In this document: piece after piece, positions 11,496 to 23,428 of the stretch
Position numbering within the stretch: position 1 is the stretch's first letter
How the letters are laid out: each line of letters starts with the position of its first letter
NCBI GenBank assembly: GCA_034770075.1
Contig: JAVJAP010000351.1
Location: forward strand, 434,001 to 498,000
DNA: 64,000 nt
Direction: 5' to 3'
Origin: Aralia elata
Taxonomy: Eukaryota > Streptophyta > Magnoliopsida > Apiales > Araliaceae
Notes under the pieces: model-generated
Seen by the model: the letters and a program-made list of their open reading frames with translations, nothing else
Told to the model about the DNA's origin: nothing
Databases searched by the model: none
Made by a program: the position numbers and the translations under genes

Positions 11496-11572
11496 TTTAC
11501 TGAATATTTCTCGACATAACGAATATTCCTCGATATAATGAATATTTCCTGACATAACGAATATTCCCCTTA
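11496..11572. repeat. 21-22-bp tandem repeat
   Basis: Three to four copies of CTCGACATAACGAATATTC with small differences. Confidence 0.75.
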
Positions 11573-11689
11573 CATACTTTTTATCTTATAATTTGCACAT
11601 ATCACCCTTAACTTTATCATTTTATCAATTTAACATCTTACTGTTTAGAATAATAATTATAAGGAAAATTAAGTTTTATTTGTTGGTCT

Positions 11690-11877
11690 TACAGCTTGTA
11701 TGTTATTTATGATGCGAATGTGAGGGGGGAGGAGTATACAGGGGGGGTGAAGAAAGAGACAGATTCTAATTCCACGAAAAGACAGAGATACTCAATTCAT
11801 CGGGCATACATGATATTTACATCCCTAGCACGCAGGCCGATATTCCACAACTTACATACGAGGGCGTATCAGATTTC
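11690..11877 (+). pseudogene. 5' fragment of an Ulp1-like coding region
   Basis: Preceded by a plausible splice acceptor (TTGTTGGTCTTACAG ending at 11694). After a stop near 11767, the frame starting at 11761 reads through to 11877. There it is interrupted by solo LTR C. Skipping the LTR and one copy of the 5-bp target duplication, the same frame continues at 26263 as EGVSDF then IGDEVPTKN. So 11690-11877 and 26263 onward were one coding stretch. The protein family is suggested by the second part. Confidence 0.4.
11873..11877. repeat. target-site duplication ATTTC of LTR C, left
   Basis: ATTTC directly before the TG terminus at 11878; the partner is at 26258-26262, with a further copy at 42044-42048 in the duplicated unit 3. 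Confidence 0.85.
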
Positions 11878-12380
11878 TGTCATGCCTCGAAATCCACCTT
11901 CTTGCTTGATCGGACTTCGTGTTGACTTGTACAACTTTATTCATAACATTCATTAACTTAAAGGTAATTATACACAATAAGTTTTCTATAAAAAAAACTC
12001 GCAATATAATTAATTTGAATCGTATCTAGAAATCTTGACTTCTAATAATCAGAGTATAATGCGAAAAAGTGATAATATTATAATATCATTCTTTTGTGTT
12101 ACATCATTCCCAGGTTACGTGTTCTTATTACAAATAAGTCCTAAAAGACTTAAAAATAAATCTCCATTTATCTATCCGAGACTTGCAGTATTAGCAACCA
12201 AGCAGTTCCCAGGAAAGAGGGGGTTTTCCGTTAAAACGGCGCGCAATTAGATGACTTAACCCCTTTCCTCGTCAGAACTTTCTAGACATTACCAATAATG
12301 TTAATCTAGCATAGTTTAAATGACTTCTACATCTTCAACTTTCTTTGTACTGCCAGAATCATCTGGTAATTCTTTCTTAG

Positions 12381-12412
12381 CTGTAATTTTTTCATAAGAT
12401 AATTGCAAGAAT
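12381..12412 (-). promoter_or_regulatory. acceptor-like site with conserved upstream motif in LTR C
   Basis: On the minus strand GCTCATTCTTGCA (about 12400-12412) is followed by AAAAATTACAG ending at 12381. The same arrangement occurs in LTRs A, B and F. Splicing itself is inferred. Confidence 0.45.
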
Positions 12413-14263
12413 GAGCATAAGAATGCCCAACAAGTCTAACAGATATATATAAGAGAAGAGAATCACCTTTTCAAGATATATATACAGAATAAGCTGATAC
12501 AAGATTTCAAGGATTATCAATATAGTAGACTGAGTGGTTCCTAACCCGTGAACGAATGAATTAGTTCCCTGTCTCATCAACACTTCTACCAATGTCTTAA
12601 TAAATGTGCCTCGATCTATTCGACAACCACACTGAATTATCCACATTGGTACCTATAGTATAGTTAGATCGGTTTCCTAACACATCTTAAACTCCTGCCC
12701 ATACAAGAGAATTATTCAACTCAGATACTAACATGGTTTTCAATTGAAAATCAACAATCACTAACACGTTACACATAACAGATAACAAGCATGTTAATGC
12801 ACGGGGTACAAAAGAAACAATACTTGCATAACAATAAACTTCATAAATAAGACACGTTATTGCACAGAATACATTTCAACAAATAAGTAGACTTGCCTTT
12901 TATTGCTTCGATCGTTTATGCTAGTTCGCGTTCTTCATACGACCTCCTGAAGTGCAAGGTTTACTTTCCTTTGATTATGCTAGGCTTGTAACGACCCCAA
13001 AATTCTTACAATTCAACTCTTCACATCGGTCGTTAACAATACATCTTCATTCTGACTTTACAACATTATTCAATATTATACTTAATAAAATGCGGAATAA
13101 TTAAAATTATTCTATTACAAATTGTTCTCGATCCCAAAATTTTCAACCTTTACATCTAAATATCTTAGAATCATATACATTCTATGACTCACTTCATCAT
13201 TATTTCGAAACAAAACCTTACCTCTCAGATTGTAATTCTTACATGTAGGATAATATAACTTCACATCAAAACAATAGAACCTTACAACTCTTTGTAAATT
13301 ACACATCTTAAATCATCAAGTACATTTATCAAACACTTAAATATGGTTTATCATAACCATATCAACTAAAATTATTTAATCTCCATCCTTCACTTTGATC
13401 TATGCTTCTCAAGCAGCACATAACATTACCTTGGATCCTTAACTTGCAAAAATGGTTATTTGCAAGAATGAGCTCGACAGCTCAGCATATCTAACAGTTT
13501 GCATGCATCACGTAACACATAAAAACATGCTCAACATACATCTCATAATCATCATACTAGTTTAACATACATTCGACAATTCACATAACAAATATAAAGA
13601 TTGAGTTCCTTACTCAACCAACATTCTCTATTCATTCAATAGTCATAAGTTAACTATAACATTTCATACTGACAATACATGCAATTCGACATGTGATTGC
13701 AAAATAATTTAACACAATTCAATAACAAGTTCACATAGAAAATAGGAACTGAAAGACTTGCCTGGTTTGTAGATTATCAATTACCATAACCAGCTTATAC
13801 TTATATGTATTTCATGCATCCTACACGATATATAATCATGCACAACATTTATTAGCCACATAGCAATACTTAGTATTACTCTACTCTACATTTCATAATC
13901 CTTCATTTTTATTCTCTATACAATTCTCAACTTAGAAATTAAGTTCTCCTTGTAATCCTTCATTTTATTGCGTCTCACTTTAATCGACACTTAACATTTA
14001 ATTCAATCTTAAACTCTTCTTTACATTAGACGTGTAATGATTATTAACACTACTTAAGATAATCATTGGCTTGCTACAATACTTCAGGATTCACTCACAT
14101 CCAATCTCATTTTAACATTCTAATTGTCATCTAAAAATAAATGGGTATATTTTAACGTTCATCACAACATCTTAGCATTCGTTAATTAGATTAACCCAAG
14201 TTTTGAACATGCATATGGTAACATAGCATAGCCACAAAGAAAAAGATTTTTTTTTTTATCACC

Positions 14264-14410
14264 GCCGGGGCGGTGGATTTCCTCTACAAAATGTCGTCGG
14301 GGCGACTCCACCGCCGGGGCGAGAAACTCAGTATGGTTCTACCGCCGGGGCGAGACTACCGCCATGGCGGCAACTCCAGTACATTTCTACCGCCGGGGCG
14401 GTAAACTTGA
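14264..14410. repeat. GC-rich palindrome cluster in LTR B, copy 1
   Basis: Six GC-rich words in AT-rich surroundings, built on CCGCCGGGGCGG (for example near 14266, 14308, 14340, 14389) with eroded versions between. The full words are 7-bp-arm palindromes of the type TACCGCC-CC-GGCGGTA. Confidence 0.9.
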
Positions 14411-14991
14411 CTGACTGTTCCTGTAATTCACAAACCAGTGAAATTCCAGACCAAAATTTTTCAATTTCTTCATTTTACCAACAAATTAAACATATCCAAA
14501 TATTATAATTTTTGTAGAATCAATACCCAACATGTATACAATGATTCTAACATTTTAAATAACTTAAACAACCAATCTAAAAGCTTAAAAAAATCCCAAT
14601 TCACACTAGTTTTACAAACTTCAATAAATTTAGCGCAATCAATCGCTACGGATTCTTTTCTCAACCAAATTGGTCCATTCAACTTCCGTTGTTTTCGTTT
14701 TTTAATGCGTAACAACAAACTATTATCAATTTATAGTTTCATGTACGCATTGACAATCAATTTTGACTCCAAAGTAAGCCAAACTATACATATTCAACCA
14801 AAAACTAAATTCTTCTTATTTAACATTTTTTCCATGAATTTGATACTTCAAAAATCATCTACTAACAACACAAACTAGAATAAATAAACTCAATAATATA
14901 AACAACTAATTTCTTCATCAATTTTTCATCAAAACCCAATTTTCAGAAAACTCAAAGAACAAAATTCAATAATTGTAAAGTTGATCTTCTT

Positions 14992-14996
14992 ACCTC
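14992..14996 (-). promoter_or_regulatory. splice-donor-like site in LTR B
   Basis: Minus-strand AAAGAG|GTAAGAAG, close to the plant donor consensus. It is repeated in the other B copies near 23850, 27706 and 39694. Use as a donor is inferred. Confidence 0.45.
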
Positions 14997-15897
14997 TTTG
15001 ATCTTCCTAATCTTAGTTAGATGATGAAGAAATTTTCTCCCGCCTTGATTTTCCAAAGCTTCTTCTCCAATTCCTCAAGAACCCTCTCAATTTCTCTCTT
15101 CCTCAGCCAACTGATGAAACTTATGTAACTTTTGTTTCATCAGTTAAGAAAACCAAAGGCCACAAGGCCTTGTTTAGCCAAGCTCTAAAAAAATATCATT
15201 TTCTCTTTATTTAAATAATCTTCTTTATTATATGATATTTCGTCACACTTTAATTTAATTAAACTTATTATATGAATAAATCTAATTAAATCTTACTAAC
15301 AAAATTTATGATCTCCAATTAGACAATTATAGTTATAATTTCATTTAATAAATCATTTTACTCAATAAATCACTCGTCCTCTAATTTAATTATTAAATTA
15401 AATTAGAATATTACTCGCGTAATAAAATATGCACTAATACTAAAATTGTTTATCATCGATTTACTCAATATCATCATACCCAAATAATTTCATCAAATAT
15501 TTATTCTATTAAAATAAATATATATTTACATTAATTCACCATTTTAATTAAGTGAATTATTCACATTATTATGAAATATAATCCATAACAATTTGTTTGC
15601 TAACAAGGCATAATAATTAAATTATATTATTTCATACTATAATTTCAACTTAATAACATTCAATTAATATCCTTTTCGTAACCATTTCATTTACTATCAT
15701 CAATGGTTTAATTTACCATTAAACATCATTTTTCCACTATAAGAATATGTATATTCCTCTTCTATATTCACACCAAATTACATATTTCATAATATGAAAC
15801 ACATATATACACATACTCAAACTCAAAACGTCACGTAATAAGAATTTTATCTATTAAATTCTTATTTAATAATTCTTTGAAAATTCAGGTTGTCACA

Positions 15898-15912
15898 TCC
15901 TTCCCTCCTTAT
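15898..15912 (-). other. polypurine tract of element B
   Basis: On the minus strand AAGGAGGGAAGGA ends directly at the LTR start TGTGACAACC. The preceding bases GAGGACAGAATCCTTAT match the tract leader of element A at 36705-36739. Confidence 0.8.
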
Positions 15913-16172
15913 AAGGATTCTGTCCTCGGAATCAACGAAACCTCCCTTACACGATTCTCACTAAATCTCTTTCACAATTATCGTCGAATAACTTCGACAC
16001 ATTACCTTGGTGTAGGTTTTATTTCATCACCTTCACTTCAACTTGGAACACTTCGAGTATTAAATATTCTTTAACCCTTTAACGCACTCATTTCCTTTCT
16101 CTAAGGATCATTGCATATCATACTCGTTGTAATCATAAAATATCCTGATTTAGCATCGTATAAATATTTGGG

Positions 16173-16197
16173 ATATCACATTCACCCCTTCTTCTAA
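16173..16197 (-). other. second polypurine/LTR-start junction inside element B
   Basis: Minus-strand reading: purine-rich CTTAGAAGAAGGGGTGAA followed by TGTGATATCCC, the usual form of a gypsy 3' LTR start. Only about 270 bp of that LTR remain before the element B tract. Confidence 0.55.
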
Positions 16198-17724
16198 GAA
16201 TTCCGTCCTCGAAATTTTTGGTTTAATGATCTTTGTTCCTTCCATCTAACGAAATGGACTTTACGTTAATCTTTACTTATTCATTGGGTTCTACACCAAT
16301 TTCTTTCTGTAAGGATCTTTCTAAGATCATTGCATTCTTCTCATCTTCCTCTTCTAAAAATTTCTCATCATTAGTCACCATCAACTAAATTTATCTCTTC
16401 CCTTTCTAAAATTTCATTCCTTTCTTAGATTTATTATAGTTTGTTTAACTCACTCATCACCAAATGTTGCATTCTTCGACTTACCCCTTCTTAAGGAATA
16501 TTTTCTTTCCACTTCCACCTTTCAAAAGAATAAGAATCTTCCTCAATTGTTCAATAATTGGGAAGCAGTATGATTAACTCAGGAATTTAAATATTCATTC
16601 AAAAACTTTTAATGTCATGCTGAGGAGTCGTAAAGACTTGAACCTTGTCCTAGGTTAACAGATATTTCTACTGTAACCTTTAACAGTCAAAGACTATGGA
16701 CCATCTCTTCTCGTACTCCAGGTGATCAGCCCTCCGTACTATGTATTGTGTACATACATATTAACGCTATTGCGTAGCCCCCATTACAGGGTTGGTTCAC
16801 CTCAGACTTAATACAAATTCCGCACCAGAATAAACTGGTTTGGCATAAAATCTCAAAGAATTCTTGAACTTCATAAACATCTTTCAATAGTTGTCTAGCC
16901 GAATCAATTAGCATAGATCTTGAACAACAATTCGGATATTAGTTAAAACATTTTTAGCCAGCTTAATTGGCATATCTTTTCATAACTTAACAGAAAAAAT
17001 AAAATTATTTTATGACGTCACGATATCGTACCGTCTTAATAGTATGTTGAAGATGCCGTCATTTTAGGACTTTGTCATACTACAGCATACCATAGTGGGT
17101 TGACGATCTTTCGATCACATCCAACACTAGGTTCAATTGCATTGATGACTCCATCGTTCAAAATACATTTTGATAATTTCAAATCATTTTTGTCTAGCTG
17201 AAATAATTAGCATAGACATACGAATAATAGCATCCCTTTAAAACTTATTGGTTCAAACATTGACCCAATATATTTTCGAGAACACAAAATTGCGAGTATC
17301 AGCACGATGTCAATAAATTTCGAAAATCTAGTATAGCTAGAAGATTTAGAATCTCCATTTTCTCTATCAACTTCAATCTTTATTCCATTACTTCATTACT
17401 CAATCATTCTCTCATTCTTCAATATTATCAATGCTCTCTATACCATAACTTTTCTATACCCAATACAGTTCATCAAACTTACCACACTTTGGAAATCCAG
17501 AAACTTACCACAATCATGTGGGTTTAGGAACTTATCCTAGTCAGACCAAAATCGTCCATTCGCTGAGGGTCCACCATACGATTATGAGTCACGAACCTAC
17601 CATAAGTATGAGTTTTAAGAACCATACCTAATCTTAATATTCTCTAACTATCAAATATAAATATGAGAAAAGAATCACCTTCTCGTCATACGTATATCGA
17701 TAGTGCGACACCAATATTTTAATG

Positions 17725-17935
17725 ATTATCAATATAGGAAGCTAAGTGGTTGTCGAACCAACTCGACCACTAATCAATATAGGAAGCTGGGCGGTTGTTA
17801 AACTATGGACAAATCTCGTCCAATACCAGGATTTGTTCAACTCAACCACTATATTAATATAGGAAGCTAAGTAGTTTTCAAACCAAGCACAAATTCCCGT
17901 CCCATACCAGGAATCGTACAACTCAGCCACTAACA
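17725..17935. repeat. three copies of a TCAATATAGGAAGCT unit
   Basis: TATCAATATAGGAAGCTAAGTGG-type words start near 17728, 17775 and 17853, each followed by GGTTGT or GTTTTC and ACAAAT or AACTC words. Spacing is about 47 and 78 bases. A similar single copy lies in LTR C near 12517. Confidence 0.65.
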
Positions 17936-18975
17936 TGAGTCCTCAATTGAAATCCCACCTAATTCCATCTTGCTCTTAACTTAATTCTTTGCTTGATACG
18001 AATTTCTCGTATTTCATCATCCATAACTCCTCGTGAGTTTACCTCGTACTATTTCATAGTACTATCTTTTTATAGCATCATGCTACAACTATTCAATCAT
18101 TTAAGATCCTCTGACATTTTACGACTTTAGCAGATCACGTCGTGATCTCGTTCTATCATCAACTCTTCTTACGATTCTTTCTTATCTCATGATCGTCTCA
18201 TCCTACGATCTTCTTTATTCTTCTTTTTAATCACGTTATCTTATGATTAATCAACTCAGGTGTTCCCTGTTCTTTTAGCTCTTCAAGTTCTTCTTTGAAC
18301 CTAATCATTTTATCATAATCTTGTCTCACATGAATTCTCTAAACTCTATTTGAGTTTATCCTTATCATTATATCATTCTCATCTTATAGACATCGTCTAT
18401 TTATTAACACCATCTTTATTACTGGAGTCAGGTAACTCATGGTTCTCATCTTACAAAACTCTTCAAGATTCTTCTTTGAATCTTCTTGTTTATATATTAA
18501 TATATCAATTCTTCCTTTAAGAATCTCTAACTTCATTCATATCATTCACTATTTTATTCGAGTTTACTTCGCGTCATTCGCGTCTTCTCCTAAAGCTTCT
18601 AGGACTTAACTCATCTTAAATATCCACATATGTGATAGGAATCACTTCTTCATCATATGTATCTATAATTCTATACTTGGTACACCTCGAGTCTCTAACA
18701 GTGTTCAGTATGGCACCTGAGTGGTTTCCCACAAACAACCAACAAACTAGTTCCCGTCTCGTCTACACTATCTTGCACAGCGAGTTAGATCGGTTGCTAG
18801 TTCGTATCAACCTCCGCTCTCTGAAGGAATTGTTTAGCCCAGATATCATACATCAACCATTAAAGAATACAATTGCACCATAATTATTCTTAACTTATTA
18901 TTCTTTAAACTCTATCATCTTCACATCTCTTCTCTAAGGTTATAGCCTAAGGTACTCGTACCTAAGGTTTCTAAC

Positions 18976-18993
18976 CTATTAGCTTTGATACCA
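18976..18993 (-). other. primer-binding site of element B
   Basis: Minus-strand TGGTATCAAAGCTAATAG, two bases from the LTR end at 18996. This is the initiator-Met tRNA type used by many plant elements, as in elements A, D and E here. Confidence 0.8.
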
Positions 18994-20265
18994 ACTGTAA
19001 CGACCCCAAAATTCTTACAATTCAACTCTTCACATCGGTCGTTAACAATACATCTTCATTCTGACTTTACAACATTATTCAATGTTATACTTAATAAAAT
19101 GCGGAATAATTAAAATTATTCTATTACAAATTGTTCTCGATCCCAAAATTTTCAACCTTTACATCTAAATATCTTAGAATCATATACATTCTATGACTCA
19201 CTTCATTATTATTTCGAAACAAAACCTTACCTCTCAGATTGTAATTCTTTCATGTAGGATAATATAACTTCATATCAAAACAATAGAACCTTACAACTCT
19301 TTGTAAATTACACATCTTAAATCATCAAGTACATTTATCAAACACTTAAATATGGTTTATCATATCCATATCAACTAAAATTATTTAATCTCCATGCTTC
19401 ACTTTGATCTATGCTTCTCAAGCAGCACATAACATTACCTTGGATTCTTAACCTGCAAAAATGGTTATTTACAAGAATGAGCTCGACAGCTCAGCATATC
19501 TAACAGTTTGCATGCATCACGTAACACATAAAAACATGCTCAACATACATCTCATAATCATCATACTAGTTTAACATACATTCGACAACTCACATAACAA
19601 ATATAAAGATTGAGTTCCTTACTCAACCAACATTCTTTATTCAATCAATAGTCATAAGTTGACTATAACATTTCATACTGACAATACATGCAATTCGACA
19701 TGTGATTGCAAAATAATTTAACACAATTCAATAACAAGTTCACATAGCAAATAGGAACTGAAAGACTTGCCTGGTTTGTAGATTATCAATTACCATAACC
19801 AGCTTATACTTATCTGCATTTCACGCATCCTACACGATATATAATCATGCACAACATTTATTAGCCACATAGCAATACTTAGTATTACTCTACTCTACAT
19901 TTCATAATCCTTCATTTTTATTCTCTATACAATTCTCAACTTAGAAATTAAGTTCTCCTTGTAAACCTTCATTTTATTGCGTCTCACTTTAATCGACACT
20001 TAACATTTAATTCAATCTTAAACTCTTCTTTACATTAGATGTGTAATGATTATTAATACTACTTAAGATAATCTTTAGCTTGCTACAATACTTCAGGATT
20101 CACTCACATCCAATCTCATTTTAACATTCTAATTGTCATTTGAAAATAAATGGGTATATTTTAACGTTCATCACAACATCTTAGCATTCGTTAATTACAT
20201 TAACCCAAGCTTTGAACATGCATATGATAACATAGCAAGCCACAAAGAAAAAGATTTTTTTTTTT

Positions 20266-20412
20266 ATCACCGTCGGGGCGGTGGATTTCCTCTAAAAAAT
20301 GCCGCCGGGGCGACTCCACCGCCGGGGCGAGAAACTCAGTATGGTTCTACCGTCGGGGCGAGCCTACCGCTGGGGCGGCAACTCCAGTATATTTCTACCG
20401 CCGGGGCGGTAG
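20266..20412. repeat. GC-rich palindrome cluster in LTR B, copy 2
   Basis: Same set of CCGCCGGGGCGG-type words as at 14264-14410, with independent point changes (for example CCGTCGGGGCGG at 20270). Confidence 0.9.
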
Positions 20413-21599
20413 ACCTGACTGACCGTTCCTGCAATTCACAAACCAGTGAAATTCCAGACCAAAATTTTTCAATTTCTTCATTTTACCAACAAATTAAACA
20501 TACCCAAATATTATAATTTTTGTAGAATCAATACTCAACATGTATATAATAATTCTAACATTTTAAATAACTTAAACAACCAATCTAAAAGCTTAAAAAA
20601 ATCCCAATTCACAATAGTTTTACAAACTTCAACAAATGTAGCGCAATCAATCGCTACGGATTCTTTTCTCAACCAAATTGGTCCATTCAACTTCTGTTGT
20701 TTTCGTTTTTTAATGCATAACAACAAACTATTATCAATTTACAGTTTCATGTACGCATTGACAATTAATTTTGACGCCAAAGTAAGCCAAACTATACATA
20801 TTCAACCAAAAACTAAATTCTTCTTATTTAACATTTTTTCCATGAATTTGATACTTCAAAAATCATCTACTAACAACACAAACTAGAATAAATAAACTCA
20901 ATTGTAACGAATGCAATTTTTATGATTAAATAAAAATATTTATTGAGTTATATGAATATTTTTATTAATTTATTTATTGAGTAATATAAATAATTTATAA
21001 GTTATGATGAAAGAATTTTTGTTAAAAGTTATTTGATTGTGATTGGATGTGTTTATTCTAGTTTAATAATTAAATTAGATGATTAAATGATTTATTTAAA
21101 TAAAGAATTTATTTAAATAAGATAATTTATTTGGTGTTATTGTTATTGGTTAAATGGAATTATTAATTAAGTTAGTAAGGTTTAATTGAATTTATTTAAT
21201 AATAAGTTCAATTAAATTAAAAGTGTGACAATTAAAACTATATGTTATAATGAGTTATTAAAATAAATAGAAAGAGTTTTAATTTCCATCAAACTAAACA
21301 AGGCCTTATGACCTTTGGTTGGAAATAATGAGTTATTTTAATTTTGTTTTGCCAAACAAGCCATAGAGGCTTTTGAATTGTGTAACTGATGGATTAAATA
21401 TTAAAATACGTTATTATTCTAGATATCAGTTTTTATTTTTATTTTTGCTTGTCAGTTGTTTTAAAAAAAAATCTGAGTATTGAGAGTGCAGAAGAGAACT
21501 GTAGAGAGAGTTGAGAACTCTGTGATTTTTGTAAGAGAGAAAAAAAACTGAGAATCAAGAGGTGTATTGCCTTTGCTTAGCTTGAACAAGGATTAAGAG

Positions 21600-23428
21600 G
21601 TATAATTTCTTTTAGATTTTGTTGGAAGTTTAATTCACTGTATATGGTTTTCACTTCTCTAAATGTAAATTTGTTAGCTCAATGCATGAATTATTTGATT
21701 ATAATTGATTCTAAGCATGTATTAGAGATTATGTGATGATTATAGATTAATTTGAATGAGTTAATCCATGAAAGCATGTTTTAAAGTGAAGTTTTTATTT
21801 TTACAGAGTCTTATTTCATGTATGGCATATATATATGAAAATTTATGTTTAATTAGATTATTAATCGGTAAATTGACTTTTGATTGTGTTAATATGATGA
21901 AAAACAAAAAGAATGCAAGTACAATGGATTAAAATGGTTGAAAGATGAATTCACAGTGTTTGATTTCATTAAAATGGCTAAAATATGAATATTTGTATAA
22001 ACAGTGAATTTTTGGGTTTGAATTGGTTGATTATGTGTTTATAATGGTTAAATTAGTTAGAAACATGTTGGGTAATTTTTTTCTAGCATATTTGATGTCT
22101 GGGTAAGTTTAAATTATGTATTGGATGGTAGAATTCGGAAAATTTTGGCCAAATTTGGTCTAAGTTTTCACTGGTTCGCGAACTGTAGAAGGTGTCAGTC
22201 GCGTCTACCGCCCCGGCGGTAGAAATGAGCTAGAACTATCGCCTCAGCGGCCTTGTCGCCCCGGCGGCACATTTGAGCTATGTTTGTCGCCCCGGCGACG
22301 GTTTCGTTTAGAATTTCACCGCCCCGGCGGTGGAACAGTAATAAAAAAAAATTTAATTAAATTAAATTTTTATTTATCTGTTTTGTGAAATTGCTATGTT
22401 GTTATACGTATGTTTAAAACCTATATTAAGGTAATAAATGACCAATGAGTTACCACGAGGGTTGTTAGCAATTATTTGTGGAATATTGAATGTCAATCGT
22501 GATGGTTCAATAAAATAGGAGAAGAACGAGACTTAAAATGTATATGAATCTGTAATTAATTATCGTTATCGTTTTGTAATTAAAATGTATAGGGTAATTA
22601 AGGGACGTGCATTATTTGAATCTGTAATCTACGCTCGAGGCAAGTTTTCCACCCTTAATCTTATTATTTCGTTTGAAGCAAGTTCCTTATCTCAATTTAT
22701 TACTTTAATGTTGAGCAAGTTTTCCTTCCTTAAACTTGTTATTTCATTTAAAGCAAGTTAAGTTTAATTGAGCAAAATTATAAACCTTAGCTTATTGTTA
22801 TTCAAGCAAGGTTGTTATCATGATTAAGAGCTAAAGCTTTATTCTAGTTATTAATTGTTCGATCATTGACCATTATTCAAACTTTGAACAGAATTTCTAT
22901 TGTACAAACTTTAATGATGAATCAATTGTTTAGTGACTAGCAAACCCTTATTGACTCAGCTAGTCCTTAGTTGATGAACGTTCTAAAGACTTAGAATATT
23001 TTAGAATCTTTCCGAACCAAGTTCCTTTTGGTACGGATTCTGATGCTAAACTGAGATGAACAGCCCTAATATAGGGGATTAATTACACGACAGCGTTAAA
23101 ATATTTGTGCACAATACATTGTACAAAGGACTGATCCCCCTGAGTACGAGACGGATGGTCCATAGTCTATAAGACTGTTAAAGGTTGCGGTAGAAATACT
23201 TGATAACCTAGGACATAGTTCGAGGTCTTGTGACCTTCAGATACACTTTTAATCCTGAATCTATATTCAGTTCTTGAGCTAAGCTTTCTATTGAGATTTC
23301 AAACCTTGATTCCTTATTGATTGTATTCAGAAAACTATTATACCCCAGTTGATAAATATTTCATTTAAAGATTATTGTTATCATACTTGTGAGCAATTGT
23401 TTGCTCACTCTTACATTAAACATTGCAG
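21600..23428 (+). other. suggested intron within LTR A
   Basis: Donor-like TTAAGAG|GTATAATTTC at 21600 and acceptor-like TAAACATTGCAG ending at 23428, the latter preceded by TTTGCTCACTCTT. The GC-rich cluster lies inside. The same arrangement in LTRs B, C and F supports a real signal, but no transcript evidence is available. Confidence 0.4.
22204..22335 (+). repeat. GC-rich palindrome cluster in LTR A, copy 1
   Basis: Five words: TACCGCCCCGGCGGTA, ATCGCCTCAGCGGCC, GTCGCCCCGGCGGC, GTCGCCCCGGCGACG and CACCGCCCCGGCGGTG, spaced about 25-32 bases in AT-rich DNA. The first is followed by GAAATG, as in LTR B read in its own sense. Confidence 0.9.

Larger units (their letters stand above)
10721..11689. 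other. AT-rich spacer with three short tandem arrays
   Basis: No coding frame seen. Arrays: 10730-10970, imperfect copies of AGACTCTACGATCTTT-type words; 11165-11345, a roughly 58-bp unit with TTATTATGACAATTATT followed by a roughly 24-bp unit with TGTGCTACTATAGAGTACCA-type variants; 11496-11572, three or four copies of a 21-22-bp unit CGACATAACGAATATTCC. Confidence 0.6.
12987..15897 (-). mobile_element. 3' LTR of element B
   Basis: Runs from TGTAACGACCCC to GGTTGTCACA and is nearly identical in order and content to 18996-24752 without its insertion. On the minus strand: U3 start TGTGACAACC; donor-like AAAGAG|GTAAGAAG at 14993; GC-rich palindrome cluster 14264-14410; acceptor region near 13452, where this copy reads TTTTTGCAAG while the other LTR reads TTTTTGCAGG. 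Plus-strand frames at 14438-14878 and 20446-20886 are corresponding chance frames of the two LTRs, not genes. Confidence 0.85.
15913..18975 (-). other. interior of element B, no coding capacity
   Basis: No frame resembling gag or pol on either strand. It contains a second polypurine/LTR-start junction at 16173-16197 (minus strand GAAGAAGGGGTGAA then TGTGATATCC). A segment at about 16630-16770 is similar in reverse complement to LTR A near 23085-23235 (shared TGGTCCATAGTCT and GACTGTTAAAGGTT). The repeat near 17725-17935 lies here too. The interior seems assembled from LTR-like pieces of related elements. Confidence 0.6.

Noticed and set aside
14438..14878. 146-codon frame repeated at 20446-20886
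   Set aside because: Both copies are corresponding parts of the two LTRs of B, antisense to the element and of very low-complexity AT-rich composition; conservation follows from LTR identity.
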